A stretch of 34,137 nucleotides of DNA from Terramyces sp. JEL0728 (taxonomy: Eukaryota; Chytridiomycota; Chytridiomycetes; Rhizophydiales; Terramycetaceae), in NCBI GenBank assembly GCA_027603945.1, contig JADIIU010000133.1:1-34137 (forward strand). The letters are read 5' to 3'. The first letter of the stretch is position 1. Every line of letters starts with the position of its first letter. Under the pieces are notes generated by a model. The model was not told the origin of the DNA. It ran no database searches and was given only the letters and a program-made list of their open reading frames with translations. The translations under genes were made by a program, and so were the position numbers. This document shows, piece by piece, positions 8,949 to 17,420 of this stretch.

Positions 8949-10147
8949 TTAAGGGGGAAGAATTGCATTGATGGCGCTAGTAAGAATATTTTTCCTATCA
9001 TCAAAAGACACTTACAATACTTGGTGGATGATAATGCGCATATTTGAGGTATCAGTACAGCAAGTGACATGCAGCTTGACTCTATGAGCATGCTCATCCA
9101 ACAAGAACTTTTTTTTGAAAAACTTTAATGCAGCGTCAGAATCCCTCAATTCGCCTGCATTAAAACATATTACCTTTGAATTCTGGAAAATGCTTCTTTA
9201 CATCTACTAGCTTCACTTTGATCTCGAATAGGTCTGATTTGTTTAGGAAAACAATAAAGCTTGGTTTGCTGAGTAGAGGATGGGATACGAGAGATTGTAA
9301 GAGAAAGATTGAATCTGCCATTTGGTTCGTTTCTTCTTCATCCTCGACAACCATATCATAAGATGCCAATGAAGCGACAAACACCACGGCGTTTGCATTA
9401 TCAAAGTATGGCAGCCAATATTTTCTGTGACGCGGATTGCCATTGACATCAATGAAATGCAACTTTTGGTTATCAATCGTAAAGACAGTGTCTACTATGG
9501 TTTCCGTTGGGATCCTTAGATTGATAATATCTTCGTTTGTAATTTGAAAAGTTGGAGCACAGATTCTTTCTGCGTTTGACAGGAAGCTGGGATTAGCAAC
9601 GATTACAATGAAGCTGTTCCGGGCAAGTCTTTGATGAATAGGATAGTATCGATTACTATTGTTTCATTGTATAGATCAAGTATTAAAGGCGCGATTTCCC
9701 TCCCAGTAACTGTTTCTTTTGTCAATGTTGCTAATTTCGCATATTTCTAAGTAAATCTAATCATTACTTCTGCTATATCTTTGATATTTGCAAATTGGAG
9801 GAGTATGGTTTTACAATATATTGCGATATTCGTCCACACTAATTGTTTGTAATTCTCTTTCTCGTCATTTGTAAATCCGTTTCCGTGAATGATTTTCAGT
9901 TGTTTTAATAGAGTGGATTTCCCCGAATCAGAGCTGCCCAATATTAGCACCACTGGTTGTTTTTGCCTTTCTTCGAATGCTTTCTATTTATCAATATCTT
10001 TGTACCTTTTCTTTGAAGAGGTAGGCTTCGATATCGCGCGCAGCCTTATCCTGTTCACTACATTAGGAGGATATCTTACCGCCTTTTCATTCTTGGCGTT
10101 CCTGTGGCAGAATCTGTCTCTTTGAGTTTTGCTGGAGTGTCTGTCAT
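8949..10147 (-). CDS. heterotrimeric G-protein alpha subunit paralog, lacks catalytic Gln
   Basis: Six introns (10058-10079, 9984-10005, 9747-9767, 9587-9606, 9155-9173, 8995-9015; 19-22 nt) rebuild 357 residues, the normal G-alpha length. G1 is GSSDSGKST at about residue 56 (canonical GAGESGKST). The switch-I Arg and Thr are present in NLRIPTETIV. G4 is FLNKSDL and G5 is TCCTDT. G3, normally DVGGQ, is DVNGN at 205-209, so the glutamine that positions the hydrolytic water is Asn. The N-terminus (MTDTPAKLKE) lacks the MG-x3-S myristoylation signal and Cys for palmitoylation. The helical domain is present. It is probably a slow or non-hydrolysing, atypically localised G-alpha. It shares intron positions with the paralog at 10.9 kb. 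Confidence 0.9.
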
Positions 10148-10257
10148 GAAAAAGAGTAAACAATAGCGGTGGATTGTCCACTGATATACCGAGTTCTTTC
10201 AAACAAGCCCTAGTAGCAATAACAGCGGTTAATAAGCGATAGTTTATTATTGTCAAG

Positions 10258-10709
10258 TTAGAAAAAGCCCACGAAGCTTAGAGTAGCCATCAAGAGATTG
10301 AACAGAAATACTGGCGATAGCACGCTGAGATACGGCCACAATACGATATTACAGGAGACGATGGAAGTCAAGAAGAATACGGTGGCGATTTGAATAGTGC
10401 GTGGTACTAAATTACATATGAAATACCTTCTTCCTCCCATTTATCGAAATTCACTGTAATCCCTTTGACTTTTGGTAAATATACTGTCAGATAAATAAAG
10501 CAGAAAGTAAATCCACCGATTGAACTCGCAGCTAGCCAAAAATAAATGTCATGTTTGATTCGAGCAACAATTGACAGAAAATCAATCAAATACGCAAAAA
10601 CAAAGAATCCTGTAATCCATCCGACTGAATACAAGTTTGAAACCAGCTTTGACTGTGTTGATTTTTGGTGTGCAGGTTGTCGAGCTTTCTTGATTGCATC
10701 GCTTCCCAT
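10258..10709 (-). CDS. small four-helix membrane protein, 143 aa
   Basis: One 20-nt intron (10407-10426) joins MGSDAIKKARQPAHQK plus two membrane helices (GWITGFFVFAYLIDFLSIV; YFWLAASSIGGFTFCFIYL) and a short acidic linker (FDKWEEE) to two further helices (IQIATVFFLTSIVSCNIVLW; VFLFNLLMATLSFVGFF). The compact four-helix layout with a basic N-terminus suggests an ER or Golgi protein. I could not match a family. It lies between the two G-alpha genes and runs with the first. Confidence 0.75.
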
Positions 10710-10890
10710 TTTTCAAAAAGACGAAAAAGATAGCGATGGATACCAATAGATCATTGAATCAGCTATCCGCCTATTTGTGCATACAAGGGTTGCGATATAA
10801 GAGTTCCGTCGGCGATGGAGTGGAAAAACAATGCGGGTGCCATTGTTCTCATTGTAAAGTCTTCCACACTGCTGTTCCTTTTTAGTAAAA
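10710..10890. promoter_or_regulatory. divergent promoter between membrane-protein gene and G-alpha paralog 2
   Basis: These 181 bp separate opposite start codons at 10709 and 10891. No gene is seen. The T-rich patch ttcctttttagtaaaa directly precedes the G-alpha start. Confidence 0.4.
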
Positions 10891-12023
10891 ATGGATGAGA
10901 AAATTGAGCGCAAAAAGTATTGAATATTTAATTGGTAGCACTCAAGCAAAGAACAAGGAAATCGAGCAGTATTTGAAGGAAGAGCGAAAAGCATACGAAA
11001 AATACCTCAAAGAACCAAAGTTACTGATACTAGGATCTTCAGATTGTGGAAAGTCTACACTATTAAAGCAACTGAAAATATTACACGGAAATGGGTTTAC
11101 CGATTTAGAAAAGAAAGCAGCCCGTGATAACATCAGAACGAATTTGATCAATGCGCTCACTCAGATTTTAAAGAGTATCCCATTACAGTCGGAGGATAAA
11201 GCCAACTATCTTTCCTTTTCAGAGGATTGGCCCACGCCAGATAATATCATACCGACAGAGATCGTGCAGATGGTGAAGAGATTGTGGGAGATACCAGAAG
11301 TAAAAACTAGCTGCAAAGACCTAAAGTTACCCGAAACAACTCCATTGTAAATTGTTTATAACCAAGTTTTTTCAATGCTGTGGAAAGATTGAGCGAGCCA
11401 AATTATTCCCCAACAGACGAAGGTTTGTAATATTAACAGTAGATATCCTTAATCTGCGCACAGTAACTCAGTGTGTGTCGGAAACAATATTCAACATCAA
11501 CGGTAACAATTTCCACTTTTTTGACGTGAGCGGTCTCAGACACCATAGAAAGGCGTGGTTCAGTTACTTTGAACATGTCACTACTGTACTTTTTGTAGCT
11601 TCCATATCTTCGTACGACCAAAATCTTGTAGAAGATAATACTGTGAATAGAATGGTCGATTCCCTCGTACTTTTTGAGCAAATTACAAACCACAAACTGA
11701 TGGCAAAGCCGCAATTTGTATTGTTTTTCAACAAGAAGGATCTCTACGAAGTAAAGATTAAACAAATCGGGATAAGAGAGTTCTTTCCCGAATATGATGG
11801 TGATTTCCGCTAATCTAGATAAACCAAATAGCGCTTCTAAAGGAGTTGCATTCTTCAAGAAAAAGTTTCTTTCGCAAGTGCCTTCAAACAAAGAAGTCGT
11901 GGTCCATATTACGTGCTGCACAGACACGAAATCAATGAAGGTCCTAATCAGTTCCATGCTGTACTGTTTTGCTAATCTAGATTAACCATCGTCCAAGGAA
12001 ACATTGACTCGGTAGGATTTTGA
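10891..12023 (+). CDS. heterotrimeric G-protein alpha subunit paralog with natural Q-to-L in switch II
   Basis: Introns 10917-10938, 11347-11366, 11423-11442, 11800-11818 and 11961-11980 (19-22 nt) rebuild 343 residues. G1 is GSSDCGKST. Switch I is DILNLRTVTQCVSET with Arg and Thr kept. G4 is FFNKKDL and G5 is TCCTDT. G3 is DVSGL at 191-195: the catalytic Gln is Leu, the same change as the constitutively active Q204L/Q227L mutants of animal G-alpha. No N-terminal MG-x3-S is present (MDEKIERKNT). The C-terminus is NIDSVGF, similar in length to the receptor-binding NLKDCGLF end. At least three introns share position and phase with the neighbouring paralog, so the two are duplicates. I infer it is GTP-locked or regulated in another way. 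Confidence 0.9.
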
Positions 12024-12054
12024 CATACAATAAACTTGAATGAAAACTGTATAT

Positions 12055-12574
12055 TTATTCAGGTTTTCCGTATTCCAATCTTTCAGAGTAAACAACTTGG
12101 TTTGTAACAATGTAGTTTCCGTCATTCTTCCAGCCTCCAATTCCTCCTTTCAACGAAGATACGTTTTTGTACCCCATCTTGGTCAATGTGTCTGCAGCGA
12201 TAATTGATCGAAACCCTCCAGCACAGTACAATACAATTTCGTCGTGAACATCAGGGACAATTTGTTGCTACATTAGTAAATTCATACAATATCACGTTCA
12301 AGGTTACCGCGACCGGTATACGTTGCAAATGGAATATGATCTTCGTTCCACTCGTAAGTTTCACTGCGTCAGTTTAAGCTTACCGGACATCTAATAAGTG
12401 AAAAGTTTTTGGTGGGCCATGAATAGGGTCTGCAGCTATTTTTTGCTTTAATCCTTCCAAAGTTATTTCCTTTACGTTTGGAGTGAGTTTAGCAATGTAA
12501 TCCTTGAATAGTCCTCTTGATGCAATTGTGGAAGAAAAAGCTCTCTACTATTAGTTGATATTCACTTTGAACAT
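12055..12574 (-). CDS. mitochondrial-type rhodanese-domain sulfurtransferase
   Basis: Introns 12545-12565, 12364-12383 and 12268-12287 (20-21 nt) rebuild 152 residues. The start MFKRAFSSTIASRGLF, basic and Ser-rich, looks like a mitochondrial presequence and appears only after the first splice, which follows just nine coding bases. The rhodanese domain has LLDVRETYEWNEDHIPFA, then the active loop CAGGFRS with the persulfide-forming C97, then LTKMGYKNVSSLKGGIGGW. Such single-domain proteins move sulfane sulfur; the exact acceptor cannot be read from sequence. Its stop is 31 bp from the convergent G-alpha gene. Confidence 0.92.
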
Positions 12575-12643
12575 TTTGTGATGATTTGAAAAACAAAAAC
12601 TTTTTTGAATTCGAAAATTTCTGCTGCCAGTACAGAATGGAAT

Positions 12644-12969
12644 TCAATCGGCGGAAACATGTTTGCCTGGGACAGTGTATCTCTAATGGAAACAGATTAA
12701 TAAAGTCATATTCGACTGGATTAATGAGCTGGAGAGCGTTATCCAGTATACTATTTGGTATACTAGAGGCTGCAGATTTAACGCCTCCATAACATAAATG
12801 CTTTGCCAAGGTAGGAGCGAAGCAGGGTTTGCATTCACTTGACAATGCACTGTTATAAAATTGAGGCTGTTAATCACCTGCCAATACCTTTGACAAATAA
12901 TCGTTTCCTCTGGGACAAGAGATTTACGCACGGATGGTCTTTCTCGCTGTTGAAACGAAAGTGCGCCAT
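12644..12969 (-). CDS. hypothetical protein, about 82 aa, four exons (3' end uncertain)
   Basis: Two confident-looking introns (12910-12931, 22 nt; 12867-12887, 21 nt) join MAHFRFNSEKDHPGNDYLSK to PQFYNSALSSECKPCFAP and on to GGVKSAASSIPNSILDNALQ. The last exon needs a longer 34-nt intron (12683-12716) and gives a short tail RYTVPGKHVSAD. Other 3' ends are possible. The protein is polar with a few Cys and has no known motif. It lies 69 bp upstream of the rhodanese start on the same strand. Confidence 0.4.
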
Positions 12970-13008
12970 AGATCAAAGAGAGAGAATGCAGAGTTTCTGT
13001 GAGTCACC

Positions 13009-13020
13009 ACGTAGCTACGT
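13009..13020. promoter_or_regulatory. 12-bp perfect palindrome ACGTAGCTACGT
   Basis: ACGTAGCTACGT equals its own reverse complement. It lies 40 bp upstream of the start at 12969 and could be a site for a dimeric transcription factor. No other copy was noticed in the window. Confidence 0.35.
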
Positions 13021-13106
13021 AGTTGAAGGACAGGACAAAACAAACGTATTTGGAATGAAAAAATAAAATAACTTTATAAACAGATGCTCTAAGGTATAAG
13101 GATGGA

Positions 13107-13542
13107 TTACAAATTGGAACATTTGCTATCCCGTCTCTTGTGAAATCTAATTATTTCCTTTTGAGCGTTTTCCGCATTAATCATCTTCTCTACTTGCTTT
13201 TTCTGTGTAGGCGAACAATGTTTAAGCGTTGGAATATACAGATCTTGCTCTGGACAGCTACTAGCGATATCTTTGCTCACTTGAACGTCACTGACAACTG
13301 GCTTTTGGATATTTGTTGGAATGGAAGAGCGTCTGTAAGGACCAGTTTTATATTGATGCTCGAATTGAGGTTGGAATCCTTTGATTACAATTGTTGTTTG
13401 TACTGGACTCAAACTCGGCATGGGAAAAGGGAGGGAATTGTACTCAAATTAAACTTTTTATACCTTTTGTGGCGTTTGAGCCCCAGACACGAAGATGCTG
13501 GCTTTGTGGACTGTTTCACCACGGATGTGGATATCCGCTCAT
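13107..13542 (-). CDS. hypothetical protein, 129 aa, start overlaps upstream stop
   Basis: MSGYPHP joins across 13498-13522 (25 nt) to IFVSGAQTPQK, then across 13443-13463 (21 nt) to a 104-residue stretch. That stretch is Pro/Ser-rich, then basic, with SPTQKKQVEKMINAENAQKE, and ends in a Lys/Arg tail. This is likely disordered with a short helix; a nuclear or RNA-binding role is conceivable but not shown. The start ATG shares its A with the TAA stop of the preceding same-strand ORF. The alternative is one gene whose junction I cannot see, since the upstream frame continues directly past TAA TGA. Confidence 0.5.
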
Positions 13543-13736
13543 TACTGTTGCATTGCTGCAAGATACAGCACGGTAGAATGAGCGTATCGTCGTGATATAT
13601 CTTGCTTGTGCTGTTGAACCAGCAAGGCAATGCTTTCATGAACAGCCCTTTGAAGCAAATTTGTAAATGGAGGTTCGTGACATTCTGAATCAATCAAAAT
13701 ATCTCGTGTATCGGCATTTGCTAGTGTCGCCAACAT
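13542..13736 (-). CDS. small helical protein, 64 aa
   Basis: This ATG-to-TAA ORF has no intron. After LANADTRDILIDSECHEPP comes a long amphipathic helix (FTNLLQRAVHESIALLVQQH; ISRRYAHSTVLYLAAMQQ). The family is not recognised. It ends in TAATG, shared with the next ORF on the same strand, so the two may be one transcript or one gene with an unseen junction. Confidence 0.5.
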   Translation of the reverse strand: MLATLANADTRDILIDSECHEPPFTNLLQRAVHESIALLVQQHKQDISRRYAHSTVLYLAAMQQ

Positions 13737-13833
13737 TGGAATATCGAATATTCACTGTTTCTCTGAACGCACAATCTTAACCAATTATATTACTCCAGCA
13801 AGAAATTCATTCGAAATTACGATTACGCCTTTA

Positions 13834-14455
13834 TTATAATAGCATGGCAAAGACTCCAGTAAAGACTACCCACAGGCTGCTAGAGAGTGATAGAGCGGCA
13901 GAAGTAGTAGTAGCTGCTGCACCGCCAGCCAAGAAATTAACTCCAGTAATCGAACCAGTACTGTCATGTTCGACATAAGATGCACTGATAGAATCTTTAT
14001 TTCCTGTTGGCACAGTTCCAGAATAGGCAAAAACATATGAGCCAGTAGCTGAAATTCCAGTAGCTGGTCTTGAAAATGCATAAGCTACCTTTGCCCATGA
14101 TGGAGCTGCAACCCCCAAAGGAGCAACAGTGATGTCTTGGGGACTAACTGGAGTTGGCTGGGCACGAGCAGATGTTTTGGCGCTAACAACTGTGTATCCC
14201 CCGGTAGAGTTTACCCAGCCAACATACAAAGGATCATTAAGCATGCTATTTCCAACTCCAAATCCAGCCCACCTAATATTAAAACAATTCTACCCTCCCG
14301 ATGCTGAATGAACAGTAAAGGTGATTGTTGAACCAGAAGCTGTTGCATAAACACAGAACGTTTGACTTGGAGTGCTGCAATAACTTGCCTGGCCTAACAC
14401 AGCCGATAACAAGACTGGTTTAGTAACGCTTACCAGTGAGAAATACCACGAGCAT
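13834..14455 (-). CDS. secreted DOMON-like domain protein with GPI-type tail, 193 aa
   Basis: A 22-nt first exon (MLVVFLT) is completed by splicing out 14415-14433 (19 nt) to give a clear signal peptide, MLVVFLTVLLSAVLGQAS. Intron 14273-14293 (21 nt) then restores WAGFGVGNSMLNDPLYVGWV, which matches the core of DOMON/CDH-cytochrome-like domains (W-x-G-x-G-x-SM...VGW). The C-terminus is a small-residue stretch (GGAAATTTSAA) then a hydrophobic end (LWVVFTGVFAMLL), typical of a GPI-attachment signal. A cell-surface heme- or sugar-binding domain is likely; which ligand cannot be read. Confidence 0.8.
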
Positions 14456-14661
14456 GCTAAATTTGCAAAAATAAACATCCACGCTTTCGCGTTGAATCAA
14501 ACTCATGCAAGAGAAGCAGGTTTAAACTCGATGGTATTATTCATTTGGGACACTTGAATGGATAAAATTCAAAAATCTAATATAACAAATTTATAGATTG
14601 GAATATTATCAAATAGATGGATCGTTGTTACGGGTAGGCAAATCACTGAGTCAATTAATGA

Positions 14662-15498
14662 TTACCCTCTGTCTCGTTTCTTAAAGTCTTCCCACAATTC
14701 AACAGGAAAGCCCTGGACAGATCCATCATTCCATGGACCCAAGTCCGAAGATTCACAGCCTCCAGGACAACTACAGCTGCCACCCAGGAACTGCGGCAAA
14801 TTTTCGGCATCAATTAATTCCAATAATTGCTTTTGATATCCAGACCCCAAGATGGAAATCTTTGCAGCCGTGTTTTCATCAATCATATTCTTTACTACGG
14901 ACCAAACGGCAGTGAATAGTGTAGGGGCATTAATGATACACATTTTACCCATAGTCTCTGGATAGTAATCGGAAGCAATTGAAGATAGCGACTGAATAAT
15001 CTTTCTAACCTGGTTGAATTGAGAAAGCGGAACCCCTTTTAAATCCAAAATAGTCAATCCTTGTTCAATGTGGATTCCTTTTTTAGCTGAGCAAGCTGGC
15101 AAACGGTATCTGGTGAATTTTTCAAAATCCCGTATATGCTTGGTAATCATTCTCTCCTGGGTAGTAGCCTGCATTAATTTTGGAACATCCAAATTCTTCA
15201 GTTGCTCGATATAAACGGTTCGTCCAATTTTGTCAGTCTTGTGGTAGAATCGTGGATAAATAGACTGTACAGTTGCATTTTCCTGGAATGCGAAATTAGC
15301 TACAATATCATCTACTTTCTGAGACTTTCTCCATTCCTCGCAGTTCCTAAACATCAATTCAGTCTTGTCCAAGTCATATTTACGAGCGCGAAGGAAACGA
15401 CAAAGCATGTGGTCGTCGTGTCTTGCTGGGTCGTATAATCCCTTTTGCTCGATAATGCGTTTAAATGCTGAAAGTGATTCTTGCGGATTTGTTGACAT
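14662..15498 (-). CDS. SEC14: Sec14-like phosphatidylinositol transfer protein
   Basis: This 278-residue single-exon protein is of the Sec14 family (yeast about 300). The CRAL-TRIO N-domain shows DDHMLCRFLRARKYDLDKTE. The lipid-binding domain has DKIGRTVYIEQL, LTILDLKGVPLSQF, SDYYPETMGKMCIINAP and FTAVWSVVKNMIDENTAAKI, ending in the usual LPQFLGGSCSCPGGCE. Sec14 exchanges phosphatidylinositol and phosphatidylcholine and supports PI4P-dependent Golgi trafficking and lipid signalling. The frame is open upstream to 15711, but that extension lacks family character, so I chose the ATG giving MSTNPQESLSAF. It could supply phosphoinositide precursors for the PLC encoded in this window. Confidence 0.95.
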   Translation of the reverse strand: MSTNPQESLSAFKRIIEQKGLYDPARHDDHMLCRFLRARKYDLDKTELMFRNCEEWRKSQKVDDIVANFAFQENATVQSIYPRFYHKTDKIGRTVYIEQLKNLDVPKLMQATTQERMITKHIRDFEKFTRYRLPACSAKKGIHIEQGLTILDLKGVPLSQFNQVRKIIQSLSSIASDYYPETMGKMCIINAPTLFTAVWSVVKNMIDENTAAKISILGSGYQKQLLELIDAENLPQFLGGSCSCPGGCESSDLGPWNDGSVQGFPVELWEDFKKRDRG

Positions 15499-15848
15499 TT
15501 CAAAAAAGTAAAGTTTTTCTAGCACAAGACAACTGAACAAAGGGGTGGGTTTGAAAAGCCTCCACGAAAATTCCGTCCAATTACAGCAAGATAATGGTCC
15601 ACATTTCAAGGCATTGGTAAAGCAGGTGCATGCGAGAGCATGGTAATTGCATATCTTGCTCCTTTTCCCTAACAATTTGCTTACTAAGCCGCGAATCTGT
15701 GGCTCAATCAATCAGACTTCTTTGTGTTACATTCAAATTACAATTTCACGATGAGCGGGAGAATTAATTCTTTGCCAAGATGCCGATAGATTTGATAACT
15801 AGGAATCAATCTACTCAGGACAATAGCACAGATAAGAATTTGATTGGT
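15499..15848. other. intergenic region upstream of Sec14
   Basis: These 350 bp lie between the Sec14 start and the TIM54 stop, both genes on the minus strand. The Sec14 frame is open for the first 213 bp, but its Cys-rich translation does not look like a protein domain. The rest holds nothing I can identify. It presumably contains the Sec14 promoter and TIM54 3' UTR. ACTTTAC lies a dozen bases before the Sec14 ATG. Confidence 0.4.
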
Positions 15849-16774
15849 TTATTTGTAAATATAGAGTTTGGAAGCCAATCCGCCATCAATCTTGGCAATG
15901 CCCTCAGCCATATCAGATAGACGTTCTTTTTCCAGCACAGCTTCACTTGCATCTTTCTTTTTTTCCAAAGGTCTGTAATTTTCGCTTCCCAATAGCGTAT
16001 CTTCCTGCTTGAACTCTCTCTTATCACCCAAAACAATTCGCAGAGTCTCTTGGCCAATCTGGTGTGCCAATTGACGTCTGTTGAACCAGTAATAAATTCT
16101 ATTTGGTACATATCCCCAACCAGATAAATTCTTTGTAGAGATAAATCCTAGCGTTGGATATTCCAGTTCATGGGTAAAAGCAGCTTCACTTCTCGATGTC
16201 AAATGGCCTTCCATCAATCCACACAACAAATGTCTCCATCCAATGGCGCCAACTGCAACTAATCCAACAGAAGGATCGTATTTCAACTTTTGCAAATGTG
16301 GAAAGTGTAATTTCATTAATTGTTCCTTCTGTTCTTCAGTGCTAACGGACGATCCGAACCAACTAGTCTTTTTTGGAGGTTTGGGTTTGTTTTGCTCCAA
16401 TACATATTCTTTACCATCCCATAACTTGTCTCTAATTTGAGCAATGATCTCAGATGAATGCACAGGATCAATCAATTCGTAATCCACTGCACCATCATCC
16501 AATATTGGCTTGACAAATTCATCAAACCAGTACGGTGTCCAATTATTATGATCCAAATATACTGCGACTTTTCTGGCCGGCTCATTCCATTCTATCATTA
16601 AAACCATGTACCAGACATTTCTTTTGCTTTTGCTGAAGCTTGTTCTCCATAGTCTCTCAGTATTCTTTTCACTGCAAATCTGTCGTACACAATCAATCCG
16701 GAAATTGCCCCAACTGAAGTCCAAAATATACTCCAATTCCTTGAAGGAAGTTTTGGCATTTTGAATCCATTCAT
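15849..16774 (-). CDS. TIM54: mitochondrial inner-membrane translocase subunit TIM54
   Basis: One 20-nt intron (16592-16611) joins MNGFKMPKLPSRNWSIFWTS and the rest of the membrane anchor (GAISGLIVYDRFAVKRIL) to PARKVAVYLDHNNW, FDEFVKPILDDGAVDYELID and GLVAVGAIGWRHLLCGLMEG, all hallmarks of TIM54, giving 301 residues. TIM54 is a subunit of the TIM22 complex, which inserts carrier proteins into the inner membrane. The alternative frame upstream of the intron is open but gives a meaningless N-terminus. The true start was fixed by the SRNW-hydrophobic anchor. The protein is shorter than yeast Tim54, with a reduced C-terminus. Confidence 0.93.
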
Positions 16775-16812
16775 TTTTCTTTTTTTGGCTGATTGAAAAA
16801 ATGTTCAAGAAA

Positions 16813-17409
16813 TTATATTATTTTTAGAATATTGTGTCTGATGCTCTTGATTTGCTTTTGGTGAGCTTCATATATCCAGCGAGTCTTTTTGAATGCATGG
16901 GCTTCGCTTAACATGTCCAATTCCTGATCGATTTCGATATTCCAATTACGAGGCAACTCAGTGACAGTATCCATTTCAGTATCGCACATGCTTTTCTCTT
17001 TGTCCTTTACAATTCGCTCAGATTCGTGTGCATGGGAATCATCCTCTGGTGTTGGGTTGATTTCTGAAATTAGTTTTCTAAGGATAGAGTAGTATTCCTG
17101 AATATCAGCTGTGGTTTGAGTTTCAATCTCCTTGGCATTCTTCTTTACCTCAACATAAACCAATTTCTGCTCTTTGTCCTTACGCGTCGTACTAATACTT
17201 GCAGAGTTACTGTTACTTATATCCAAGTACCTAAGCTTCTCCTTCCTTTCCGCAGTGGGCTTTTTGAAATAGTCCATCAACTCTGGGGGGACAAAAGTAG
17301 GTTTCCTTGATTTGCAACTCTTCCAATATCTCTTGAGCTTTTCAAGATTATCCGGAGTGATGTTATTCCTACAATTCTCTATCGAATTCTGTATTGTCAA
17401 GACGCGCAT
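16813..17409 (-). CDS. hypothetical charged protein, 198 aa
   Basis: This single-exon gene has many Lys, Glu and Asp. Visible segments are LEKLKRYWKSCKSRKPTFVP, an acidic middle (PTPEDDSHAHESE) and a helical basic end. There is no signal, membrane helix or known motif, and I do not recognise it. It is packed between TIM54 (38 bp after its stop) and the membrane-protein gene (11 bp before its start) on one strand, so transcripts must overlap. Confidence 0.7.
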   Translation of the reverse strand: MRVLTIQNSIENCRNNITPDNLEKLKRYWKSCKSRKPTFVPPELMDYFKKPTAERKEKLRYLDISNSNSASISTTRKDKEQKLVYVEVKKNAKEIETQTTADIQEYYSILRKLISEINPTPEDDSHAHESERIVKDKEKSMCDTEMDTVTELPRNWNIEIDQELDMLSEAHAFKKTRWIYEAHQKQIKSIRHNILKII

Positions 17410-17420
17410 CAAAAATTAAA

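Noticed and set aside
9587..9660. Apparent frameshift in G-alpha paralog 1 (pseudogene?)
   Set aside because: A second frame (HQRLARNSFIVIV) looked tempting, but the 20-nt intron 9587-9606 joins the original frame to FFLSNAERI, matching the paralog in position and phase.
11347..11380. Apparent frameshift in G-alpha paralog 2 at a T run
   Set aside because: Recounting gives six T residues after the 20-nt intron, so the reading frame is continuous.
15499..15711. N-terminal extension of Sec14 (71 residues)
   Set aside because: It is Cys/Trp-rich text unlike any targeting signal or Sec14 start; the internal ATG gives a family-like N-terminus.
16612..16808. Alternative N-terminus of TIM54 in the unspliced frame
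   Set aside because: The 20-nt intron restores the conserved SRNW membrane anchor in another frame, so the unspliced frame is not used.
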